Source: Mammaliicoccus sp. Marseille-Q6498 (GTDB lineage Bacteria; Bacillota; Bacilli; Staphylococcales; Staphylococcaceae). Taken from it: a stretch of 64,000 nucleotides of DNA. The position numbers were made by a program, and so were the translations under genes. Below the pieces are notes generated by a model. It made no database searches, was not told the DNA's origin, and saw nothing but the letters and a program-made list of their open reading frames with translations. Below are positions 11,167 to 18,981 of the stretch, one piece after another; position 1 is the first letter of the stretch; every line of letters begins with the position of its first letter. The stretch spans positions 1,774,001 through 1,838,000 of the forward strand of contig NZ_OX267714.1 in assembly GCF_946151045.1 (NCBI RefSeq). Direction: 5' to 3'.

Positions 11167-11554
11167 AAGTTTGATCGGATAGTAAATAAAATCCAAAAAA
11201 TGAAAAACATATTAGATATGGCAAGAGTAATATCTCATACACATTTGAAGATTTAAAAGATGAAGCGGGAAATTGGTTATATTATGTATAAAAAAATATT
11301 TCATTTAGCTCAGATTTATGTTCTAAGATCGATTAAATATTAGTAATAAGTTTATGGGTATATGGAACTTTACTTTATTAAACTATTTTTTTACTTATTT
11401 CCTGTTGAAATGGAATATATATTTTTTGAAGCGTATAATTATAAACAAAGGTAATTCCCTCAACCTTTTATCGACGCTTATTTATTTTTATACCCTCATT
11501 TGCTTTAAATTATAGAATTATTGTATTTAGTTTTTTAAATAAAATTTTACTTTT
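11167..11554. other. Decayed intergenic region after the accessory Sec operon
   Basis: Very AT-rich. A frame open from 11190 to the TAA at 11289-11291 reads as protein-like residues (YGKSNISYTFEDLKDEAGNW) with no start or SD, probably the tail of a lost gene that I cannot identify. A nested inverted repeat lies at 11429-11479 (AAGCGT...AAAGGT...ACCTTT...ACGCTT) without a T tract. I see no other gene. Confidence 0.3.
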
Positions 11555-11585
11555 CCTCTTTCTAAAATTCAGAAAGGGGTTTTTT
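11555..11585 (+). terminator. Intrinsic terminator
   Basis: Stem CCTCTTTCT/AGAAAGGGG (one G-T pair) with a 7-base loop, followed by six T. It lies about 390 bases after gtfB and just before the transposase fragment, so it is the first clear stop for the accessory Sec transcript. Confidence 0.7.
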
Positions 11586-11682
11586 ATTTGTAGCTAGCAA
11601 CTGAGATTATAGTTTATATAGCATACTGAATATGATATATAATAATTTATATCTATATTATTGAATATAAACGAGGTGTGTT

Positions 11683-12228
11683 ATGGATAAAAATAATAAA
11701 ATGTCACAAGTAGTATTACCGATGGATTTAAGTAAATTGTTTCATAAGAATGATATGGTTCGTTTTGTCGACCAAATAGTTGAATCAATCCCTGCAAATG
11801 AATTGCTTGAAAATGATATTACAAGTTTGGGTATATTCTATCATCCTAAAATGATGTTGAAAATTATTTTATTTGCATATACTCAATCAATTTATAATGC
11901 TAAAGATATCGAAGCGTCTTTAGGAGATAGTATTCGTATGATGTGGCTAGCTCAAGAACAGAAACCAACTGCTAAAGAGATAAACCGTTTTAGGAAAAAA
12001 GAAAATATGTCTAATTTGTTGAAGTCTATATTTATCAATTTTAGAATTCAATTGATTACTCAAGGTTTGATTAATAAAGATGATCATATGATTGATTACA
12101 TCATAATGAAAGATACAGATGAAAATTATAAATTTAAATGGTATAAAGACTTAGGCATTTTTGAAGATAGTCTTGTAGAACAGTCTAGAAAGTTATATGA
12201 GGAGATTGAAAATATAAAATCGAAGTAG
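11683..12228 (+). pseudogene. Truncated IS1182-family transposase (N-terminal fragment)
   Basis: 181 residues matching the N-terminal part of IS1182-type transposases: QVVLPMDLSKLFHKNDMVRFVDQIVESIP, then the YHPKMMLKIILFAYTQSIY block, DSIRMMWLAQ and INRFRK motifs. Full-length proteins of this family are about 550 residues. The stretch where the family has its first catalytic Asp (FIDGTKIEANANK) is here a diverged MIDYIIMKDTDENYK, and the rest of the DDE domain is missing. Downstream sequence to about 12350 has short transposase-like frames with stops. It is a relic, although the intact 181-codon frame has a possible SD (GAGGTG) and could still be translated. Confidence 0.75.
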
Positions 12229-12406
12229 TGGGTTCACTTCCTTAGATAATTTTAAAAACAAAAGTCGGAAGAAAGTTTATTAGAAAATCCTTATTAACAG
12301 AAATCGAGAAAAGTGTAAATAAGAGGGTCGTTATTAACACGATCAACCCAAACAGTAAATAACGGAACCTGCCTTAAAAACACCATAAACTATATTTACT
12401 ACAACA

Positions 12407-12450
12407 AAAGCCATACGAACAATTTTAATCAAAATTGTTCGTATGGCTTT
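12407..12450 (-). terminator. Strong terminator of the efflux pump gene
   Basis: A perfect 20-base inverted repeat (12407-12426 and 12431-12450) with the 4-base loop AATC. On the minus strand it lies 30 bases after the stop of the efflux gene and is followed by a T-rich run, so it ends that gene; it may also stop read-through from the plus side. Confidence 0.85.
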
Positions 12451-12479
12451 CCCCATTTCTTCCTATATAATTAATATGT

Positions 12480-14036
12480 TTAACTTTCTTTAAATTGGTT
12501 TCTAAAGATAATAATCAACACAAGAATTACAACTGATGCTAGTGATGCTGTTAAGAATATTGGCATGTATGCTAAGTGTGATGCGTTTTTGATTCCTTCT
12601 AGTATTGCTTCTCTAAGTGGTGTGTTTTGTATGTTATTTACATTGTTTAATGTTTCAGTCATATGTCCTGATCCGCCTTGTAATTTTTTTAGAATGGCTG
12701 GCGGTATATTAGCGAAGTTGATGCCTGCTTCTGATAGACTGTCTTTAATTTTATCACCTATTTGACTGTAACCGATTTGTATAAAGGTCGAGAATATGGT
12801 TGGTGATATTGTGATCCCGATTTGTCGAGATACTGATAATGTGCCTATTACTGTACTATTGTTACTTGCATCTGCTGAGCGTGTAGCGAGTACGGTCATT
12901 GGTGCGCCGATTGTAAAGCCGAATCCTAGTCCTGCGATGATTGAGTAAATGAAGAATGGGACGGCTGAATATGTGAATAGTGCTAGTCCTCCGTAACCTA
13001 CAATACTTATGATACTCGCGAATATTATGGCGAAGATTGGTCCTTTTTTATCGACAATTTTTCCACCCATTGTTGCACCGACTCCTGATGCTAATGCGAG
13101 TGGTGTCATCCAATATCCACTGTTATCTGCTTTTACGTGTAATACATTTTCTACAAATGAAGGGATAAAGATAATTGCTCCGATTAATACGCCTGAGAAA
13201 ATCCCCATAATAAGTGTAATTGAAAATGTTGGTTTTTTTATTAAATTGAATGGTAAGAATGAATTGACGTTTTTATTTTCATTTTTATATTCAACAAAAA
13301 TCATCAATGCATAACCGATAATACCTAAGACGATAAGTCCTATTACGGATAGACTGAATATACTATCCATGATTTGTCCAGCTTGAATATTATTAATTGC
13401 GAACATGAGTAATAATGTTGAAAGTGAAAATAGGCCTATTGCGTATGTATCTATTTTCGTAGATACTTTTTCGTGTGTTTCTTTCATTTTAAGAGAAACA
13501 AAAATGACGATCATAATAGCGACGGGTACGTTGATTAAGAATAACCAGTGCCATGTACCGGTAACATTGATAAGTAAACTACCGATATTAGGTCCAAGTA
13601 CAGATGCTATACCATTCATTGCACCTAAACTACCAAGCATTGAACCTTGTTTTTCTTTTGTATAAATAGAAATGATATAAGAACTTGCGATGACAAATAG
13701 ACCACCGCCACCGAATGACTGAATCAGTCTTGCGAATATAAAGAACGTATAGTTTGGACTAAATGCTACAAGTAAAGAACCAAGTCCGAACAGAATAACT
13801 TCGACGATAAATACTTTTTTTCTACCATACATATCTGCTAATTTACCTGCAATTGGCGTTGTAACAGCCATACCTAAAGTATAAATTGTGATACCCCAAG
13901 AACCCATTTGTGCAGTGATGTCGAATGAGTTATTAATTGTTGTTAATGCAGCACTAATAATACCGTTATCTAATGCAGCCATAAATACACCGATTAAAAG
14001 GAAAAGGGTAACAATATCAAATTTTGACTTTTTCAT
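12480..14036 (-). CDS. MFS multidrug efflux transporter, DHA2 (QacA/EmrB/LmrB) family
   Basis: 518 residues with about 14 hydrophobic helices, the DHA2 layout. Visible signatures are ALDNGIISAAL in helix 1, motif A GKLADMYGRKKVF after helix 2, and motif C LGPNIGSLLI in helix 5, which mark proton-coupled drug antiporters. It would sit in the cytoplasmic membrane and export hydrophobic or cationic compounds; the substrate cannot be told from sequence. The start has AAGGA six bases upstream. It is a single-gene unit with its own terminator and a 16-base palindrome in its promoter region. No regulator gene is adjacent. Confidence 0.88.
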   Translation of the reverse strand: MKKSKFDIVTLFLLIGVFMAALDNGIISAALTTINNSFDITAQMGSWGITIYTLGMAVTTPIAGKLADMYGRKKVFIVEVILFGLGSLLVAFSPNYTFFIFARLIQSFGGGGLFVIASSYIISIYTKEKQGSMLGSLGAMNGIASVLGPNIGSLLINVTGTWHWLFLINVPVAIMIVIFVSLKMKETHEKVSTKIDTYAIGLFSLSTLLLMFAINNIQAGQIMDSIFSLSVIGLIVLGIIGYALMIFVEYKNENKNVNSFLPFNLIKKPTFSITLIMGIFSGVLIGAIIFIPSFVENVLHVKADNSGYWMTPLALASGVGATMGGKIVDKKGPIFAIIFASIISIVGYGGLALFTYSAVPFFIYSIIAGLGFGFTIGAPMTVLATRSADASNNSTVIGTLSVSRQIGITISPTIFSTFIQIGYSQIGDKIKDSLSEAGINFANIPPAILKKLQGGSGHMTETLNNVNNIQNTPLREAILEGIKNASHLAYMPIFLTASLASVVILVLIIIFRNQFKES

Positions 14037-14066
14037 AATATCCTTCTTTCTTAAATTGAATGATTC

Positions 14067-14082
14067 ATTAATTATAATTAAT
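14067..14082 (-). promoter_or_regulatory. 16-bp palindrome over the efflux gene -10 region
   Basis: ATTAATTATAATTAAT is a perfect palindrome 31 bases upstream of the efflux gene start and includes a TATAAT -10 candidate. It could be an operator for a TetR- or MarR-type repressor; in DNA this AT-rich a chance palindrome is also possible. No good -35 is seen. Confidence 0.35.
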
Positions 14083-14385
14083 CACACGAATATGAATTGA
14101 ATATGAACAAATAGAGCATTTCATCAAATTTTAATAAACATTGCTTAATTTATCAAACAAATTTTTAATAATGTGATGTTCTGCGTATAAAGAATAAGGT
14201 GTTTTAAGTGTTATTTTACAATAAATAGTTGAGTTAGTGGTTACCGTTTAAATTGGCTAATCGTTATATCGGTATAGTTATTCGAGATTTTAAGTAAAAT
14301 ATTGAACTTAAATTATAGTCTCAAAAATATAAACATAAATTTGCTTCACGATTATACACACGGTATATGAGGAGGTGCTAAGTAC

Positions 14386-14412
14386 AACTTGTAAAAAATA
14401 ATTTTACAAGTT
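14386..14412. promoter_or_regulatory. 27-bp palindrome upstream of the fad promoter
   Basis: AACTTGTAAAA (14386-14396) and its exact complement TTTTACAAGTT (14402-14412) flank 5 bases. It lies about 35 bases upstream of the fad -10, a usual place for a regulator, and its half AACTTGTAA recurs at 14471-14479 next to the cre-like site. It resembles an operator more than a terminator because no T run follows. Confidence 0.5.
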
Positions 14413-14447
14413 AAATAATATTGTCGTATATCTTTTCGCTTTTGTTT

Positions 14448-14488
14448 TATAATTACACTATGTTATATTTAACTTGTAAGGGCTTACA
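14448..14488 (+). promoter_or_regulatory. fad operon -10 and cre-like site
   Basis: A TATAAT -10 at 14448-14453 (the -35 is poor) is followed by TGTAAGGGCTTACA at 14475-14488, a perfect palindrome differing at one position from the CcpA cre consensus TGWAANCGNTNWCA. A CcpA site just after the start point would repress fatty-acid oxidation when glucose is present. Confidence 0.55.
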
Positions 14489-14496
14489 TTTTATTT

Positions 14497-14514
14497 AGGA
14501 GGTCTTTTATGTAA
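14497..14514 (+). promoter_or_regulatory. Start-stop element (SD-ATG-TAA) in the fadX leader
   Basis: A consensus SD AGGAGG (14497-14502) is six bases before ATG (14509) that is followed at once by TAA (14512-14514). This minimal frame lies 35 bases before the fadX start, which has its own SD (AGGAG). It could recruit ribosomes to the leader or be the remnant of a lost short gene. Confidence 0.45.
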
Positions 14515-14548
14515 AAAGCTGGACTAAAGAAAGATAGGAGATAATCGT

Positions 14549-16126
14549 ATGGAAATTATTTCGTTCAAGGATATAAAGGATATTGTTAAAAGTGGTGATG
14601 TTATCGCGTTCGGTGCATTATCAGTAGCTAATTTGCCCGTTAATGTTCTTAAATCTATAGTTGAAGCACATGATGAATATGGAAATATCGACGAATTAAC
14701 GATGATGGTCGCAAATGATATTAGTGATCATCGTGGAGATGGATATGATATTGATTCATTTGTAAGTAGAGGGATGATTAAACGTTTAGTCATGAGCATT
14801 ATGATATCTTCTCCTAAATCGTTAGATGCTATAAAAAATAATGAAGTCGAAGCATATTTTCTTCCTCAAGGTCTAATCGCAACACATTATAGAATGTCAT
14901 CTCATCAATTCCCGAGCATGATTTCTAAAATAGGCTTAAATACAAATGTTGATCCAAGATATTCAGGTGGAAAAGTAAACGACATCACAAAAGAAGATAT
15001 TGTTTCATTATTAAAAATTAATGGAGAAGAATATTTGCAGTATGACTTCCCTAAAGTAGATATTGCGTTACTTCGTGGTACATACGCTGACAGTGAAGGG
15101 AATATTTATATGAATCACGAAGCGCATTTAGGTGAAGGGTATGGCGTTGCTGCTGCAGCACATCATAATGGTGGAAAAGTCATCGTACAAGTTAAAGAAA
15201 TCGTGCAACCTGGCAGCTTCAAACCATCTGACGTATTTATACCAAGTGAGTTAGTGGATTATGTTGTTGTGAATGATAACCCGAAATACCATAGACAAAT
15301 TGTGCAATCTTATTATGACCCTGCATTGTCAGGTGAATATCGAATTGTGAGTATGCCAGAACCAATAAATGCATTAAGTATTCGTAAAATTATTTTAAGA
15401 CGTGCTGCTCAATTTTTACATGAAGGTCAAGTTGTAAGTATAGGATTCGGTATAAATAATGAATTGTCTAATTTGTTAGTTGAAGAACATGCACATGACT
15501 TAGTTCAGCTCAATATTGATACGGGTAATTTTGGAGGCATGATTGGAAGCGGAAATAATTTCGGTATGAACTACAACTTAGATGCTAAAATGCGTCACGA
15601 AATGACTTGGGACTTTATATATAACGGTGGATTGGATATTGCATATTTAAGCTTTGCAGAAGTGGATCAATACGGCAATGTTAATGTTTCTAAATATGGA
15701 GACAGAATGAATGGTTGCGGTGGCTTCATCGATATTAGCCAAACGGTTAAGAAGATTGTATTCTCTGGCACGATGGTAGTAGGAAACAAGACGACTTGTG
15801 AGAATAATGGATTAGTTATTGAACAAGAAGGACATACGAATAAGTTTGTAAAAGATGTCCATAACTTAGATTTTAATGCTGAATATTCTAAAGCGTTAGG
15901 CCAGGAAGTTTACTATGTGACAGAACGCGCTGTGTTTCAACTGACAGACGGGGGTCTGAAATTGATTGAAATTGCGAAGGGATTAGACTTAGAAAGAGAC
16001 ATACTCGCGCATATTGATTTTCACCCAATTATTGCTGATCATTTAAAAGTAATCAATCAAGATATTTATAAAGAAAATTGGGGAGGATTGCATCAATGTA
16101 TTAAAGACAATGGTTCAAACTATTAA
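14549..16126 (+). CDS. fadX: Acyl-CoA:acetate/3-ketoacid CoA-transferase FadX
   Basis: 525 residues, a fused alpha-beta CoA-transferase of family I. The N-terminal half has the ALSVANLPVN glycine-rich region; the C-terminal half carries SIGFGINNELSNLL and the region where the family has its catalytic Glu. It would transfer CoA between acetyl- or acyl-CoA and free short-chain acids. It leads a five-gene cluster in the same order as the staphylococcal fadXEDBA genes, so it probably supplies or recycles CoA esters during beta-oxidation. SD AGGAG precedes ATG 14549. fadE starts 15 bases after its stop. Confidence 0.88.
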   Translation: MEIISFKDIKDIVKSGDVIAFGALSVANLPVNVLKSIVEAHDEYGNIDELTMMVANDISDHRGDGYDIDSFVSRGMIKRLVMSIMISSPKSLDAIKNNEVEAYFLPQGLIATHYRMSSHQFPSMISKIGLNTNVDPRYSGGKVNDITKEDIVSLLKINGEEYLQYDFPKVDIALLRGTYADSEGNIYMNHEAHLGEGYGVAAAAHHNGGKVIVQVKEIVQPGSFKPSDVFIPSELVDYVVVNDNPKYHRQIVQSYYDPALSGEYRIVSMPEPINALSIRKIILRRAAQFLHEGQVVSIGFGINNELSNLLVEEHAHDLVQLNIDTGNFGGMIGSGNNFGMNYNLDAKMRHEMTWDFIYNGGLDIAYLSFAEVDQYGNVNVSKYGDRMNGCGGFIDISQTVKKIVFSGTMVVGNKTTCENNGLVIEQEGHTNKFVKDVHNLDFNAEYSKALGQEVYYVTERAVFQLTDGGLKLIEIAKGLDLERDILAHIDFHPIIADHLKVINQDIYKENWGGLHQCIKDNGSNY

Positions 16127-16141
16127 AGGGGGTAGTTTAAT

Positions 16142-17665
16142 ATGAATTACGATTGGATTAAAACGAGAGCGCAATTTGATGATGAAAAAGTAGCAGTTAG
16201 AGACCCGTTAAAAGGAACAGAGTGGACATATCAAGATTTAAACAAACGTGCTGAAAATTTAGCGAATTATTTACAAGATCAAGGCGTAAAGAAAGGTGAT
16301 GTCGTCGCTGTATTTGCTCCAAATGATGTAGCGATACTAGATTTACTATTCGCATCATTTAAACTTGGCGCAGTATACTTTCCGATGAATTGGCGGTTAA
16401 AGACGAATGAAATAGAAAGTGTGATTTCAGATTCAGGTGTGAAAATGATCTTTTATGCTAAACGACATTTAAGTAGTTTAGAAGGTATTGCTGATGATTA
16501 TTTGCATATGGATATTGATTCAGAAACATATAATGAATTAGTAAATCCGAAAAATTATAAACCATTTAAAAATGTTGATGTGAAAAGTGACGACTTAGCT
16601 TCATTAATGTATACAAGTGGTACAACTGGATTGCCTAAAGGTGTCATGTTCACATATGAATCATTTACAACAAATGCGATAAACTCAATTCTTACGTACA
16701 AAGTACATTCCGGCTTCTCTACTATTGTATCTCTACCAATGTTCCATGTATTTGGCTTTAATGATTTAACGATTCCTATTTTAATGTCTGGCGGTTCACT
16801 CGTCATCCATCGCTATTTTGAAGGAGAGCAATTAAATGATTTAATGGCTCAATATAAACCAAATTATTTAACACTTATTCCCACAATGTACTATGCGATG
16901 TTAGTATCTCCAAATTTCGATATTAAAAACTTTGATAATATAGATTTTCTTATACAAGGTGGTTCAGCCCCACTACCTGGTGTTCAGAAAAAATTTGCTA
17001 GCATGGGCGCAAATATCATTAATGGTTACGGCTTAACAGAAGCACCATTGGCATTAGTGAATACACCACACAACTCACTAGAAAAACCTTTGAGTATCGG
17101 GAAACCAGTTATGTTTGTAGACGTTCGATTATTTGATGAAGATTTTAATGAAGTCGAAGTAGGCGAAATTGGTGAGTTAGCTATAAAAGGCAAACAAGTG
17201 ACGCCAGGTTATTGGAAAAATGAAAAAGCGACGGAAGAATCATTCCATGACGGTTATTTCTTATCAGGAGATCTTGCAAAAATCGATGAAGATGGCGACA
17301 TATTTATTGTAGATCGAAAGAAAGAGTTAATCATTACCGGTGGCGAGAATGTATTGCCATCTGAAGTTGAAGCGGTACTCTCATCTCATCCTCTAGTAGC
17401 ACAAGGCGTTGTCGTTGGATTTGATAGTGAAAAGTTTGGAGAGTCTGTATCAGCAGCGGTATTGCTTAACGAAAATGATCCTGACTTTGAAACAAAATTA
17501 GATGCGCATATGAGAGAACACTTAGCGAGCTATAAAGTACCTAAAATGTATTTGAAAGTTACAAAAATGCCATTAACTTCAACATCGAAACCAGATAAAT
17601 TAGAAATTCAAAAAATGATGAATAAAAAAGCTGGCCAATCGAAAGCTGAAGATGACTTAGTATAA
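16142..17665 (+). CDS. fadE: Long-chain acyl-CoA synthetase FadE
   Basis: 507 residues of the AMP-forming adenylate family. The P-loop YTSGTTGLPKGV lies near residues 155-166, the motif NGYGLTEAP in the middle, and DGYFLSGDLAKIDEDG plus the hinge DRKKELIITGGENV near the C-terminus. It activates fatty acids with ATP and CoA. A GGGGG SD precedes the ATG. The name follows the staphylococcal fad cluster, where fadE is the acyl-CoA synthetase, unlike the E. coli naming. Confidence 0.9.
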   Translation: MNYDWIKTRAQFDDEKVAVRDPLKGTEWTYQDLNKRAENLANYLQDQGVKKGDVVAVFAPNDVAILDLLFASFKLGAVYFPMNWRLKTNEIESVISDSGVKMIFYAKRHLSSLEGIADDYLHMDIDSETYNELVNPKNYKPFKNVDVKSDDLASLMYTSGTTGLPKGVMFTYESFTTNAINSILTYKVHSGFSTIVSLPMFHVFGFNDLTIPILMSGGSLVIHRYFEGEQLNDLMAQYKPNYLTLIPTMYYAMLVSPNFDIKNFDNIDFLIQGGSAPLPGVQKKFASMGANIINGYGLTEAPLALVNTPHNSLEKPLSIGKPVMFVDVRLFDEDFNEVEVGEIGELAIKGKQVTPGYWKNEKATEESFHDGYFLSGDLAKIDEDGDIFIVDRKKELIITGGENVLPSEVEAVLSSHPLVAQGVVVGFDSEKFGESVSAAVLLNENDPDFETKLDAHMREHLASYKVPKMYLKVTKMPLTSTSKPDKLEIQKMMNKKAGQSKAEDDLV

Positions 17666-17685
17666 ATAAATTTTTTTGAGTATTA

Positions 17686-17701
17686 ATGTAAGCGTTATCA
17701 T
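17686..17701 (+). promoter_or_regulatory. Catabolite-responsive element (cre) between fadE and fadD
   Basis: ATGTAAGCGTTATCAT matches the CcpA cre consensus WTGNAARCGNWWWCAW at every position. It lies in the 57-base gap between fadE and fadD, 22 bases before the fadD start, so CcpA bound here could act as a roadblock within the operon or repress an internal promoter. Confidence 0.72.
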
Positions 17702-17722
17702 TATAAAATGGAGGACTCAACT

Positions 17723-18928
17723 ATGACAACTAAAAATGAATTATTAAAAGAATTGTTTCCTGAAGATATGTTAAATATTTCGAAAGAACTTACAGAAGGT
17801 GAAGTAAAATTCCTTAAACAATTAAACGATTTATTAGAAGAAAAATATCGATCAACGATTAATGAACATTGGGTAAATGCAACTGTACCAGAAGAATTTT
17901 TCGATGATATGGGTAAGTTAAACTATTTTCAAAATCCGTTATTATTCGAAGGGCGCGAAGGTGAAAAAACAACAAGCCAAATGTTCCAATTCTTCATGTC
18001 ATATGTCGTCGCAAGATTTGACGTTTCATTAGTGACGCTATTAGGTGTACATCAAGGTTTAGGGCATAATTCATTCTTGTTTGGAGGTAGTAAAGAACAA
18101 ATTGCTTACTATCTTCCAAAACTTCAATCACACGAACTTAGAACATGTTTTGCTTTAACTGAGCCTGAACACGGTTCGGATGTTGCGGGTGGTCTAGAAA
18201 CTACAGCGAAACGTGACGGAGATAAGTGGATTTTGAACGGTGCGAAAAAATGGATTGGTGGAGCGAATCTAGCTGATGTCATTCCAATTTATGCGGTTGA
18301 TGTAGATACAGGTAAACCTAAAGGATTTATTATTAAACCTGAACAAGAAGGCGTAGAAATCGATGTTATAGAAAATAAAATCGCATTACGTATCATACCA
18401 AATACAAATATCCATTTAAAAAATGTAGAAGTAAAAGAAGAAGATCGATTACAAAATATTAATGGATTTAAAGATATAGCGAAAATATTATATTCTACGC
18501 GTGCTGGTGTTGCATATATGGCTACAGGTGCACTTGCGGGTGCCTTGCGTGCTACGTTGGACTACGTGACACAACGTAAACAGTTTGGTAAAGAAATTAG
18601 TAAATATCAATTGATTCAAGAAAAATTAGCGATGATGCAAGGTAATTTATCACATTCAATGGCAATTTGTGCACAACTCGCAAGAATGCAAGCGAATGGT
18701 GAATATGATGAAGTGGCAACTTCTACAGCGAAAATGATGAATGCATTGAGATTGAGAGAATCAGTCGCAATGGGAAGAGGCATTACAGGTGGTAACGGTA
18801 TTCTAGCTGAATATGATATCGCCAGATTCTTCTCAGATGCTGAAGCAATTTACACTTATGAAGGTACACATGAAATTAATGCATTAGTAATAGGACGAGC
18901 ATTAACAGGTGATTCAGCATTTATTTAA
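17723..18928 (+). CDS. fadD: Acyl-CoA dehydrogenase FadD
   Basis: 401 residues, the size of FAD-dependent acyl-CoA dehydrogenases. FALTEPEHGSDVAGG matches the family signature that contacts FAD and substrate; CRKQFG-like TQRKQFGKEIS and the late YEGTHEINALVIGRALTG hold the catalytic-Glu region. It catalyses the first oxidation step of beta-oxidation. I chose ATG 17723, eight bases after GGAGG, rather than the ATG at 17708, which lies within that SD. Naming follows the staphylococcal fad cluster. Confidence 0.9.
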   Translation: MTTKNELLKELFPEDMLNISKELTEGEVKFLKQLNDLLEEKYRSTINEHWVNATVPEEFFDDMGKLNYFQNPLLFEGREGEKTTSQMFQFFMSYVVARFDVSLVTLLGVHQGLGHNSFLFGGSKEQIAYYLPKLQSHELRTCFALTEPEHGSDVAGGLETTAKRDGDKWILNGAKKWIGGANLADVIPIYAVDVDTGKPKGFIIKPEQEGVEIDVIENKIALRIIPNTNIHLKNVEVKEEDRLQNINGFKDIAKILYSTRAGVAYMATGALAGALRATLDYVTQRKQFGKEISKYQLIQEKLAMMQGNLSHSMAICAQLARMQANGEYDEVATSTAKMMNALRLRESVAMGRGITGGNGILAEYDIARFFSDAEAIYTYEGTHEINALVIGRALTGDSAFI

Positions 18929-18981
18929 TCAACTAAGTAATAGATAGAAATCTTAGAATATATAAATATGGAGGACTTTTT

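Noticed and set aside
13009-13665. Plus-strand frames opposite the efflux gene
   Set aside because: Hydrophobic shadows of the transporter with no SD and no family resemblance.
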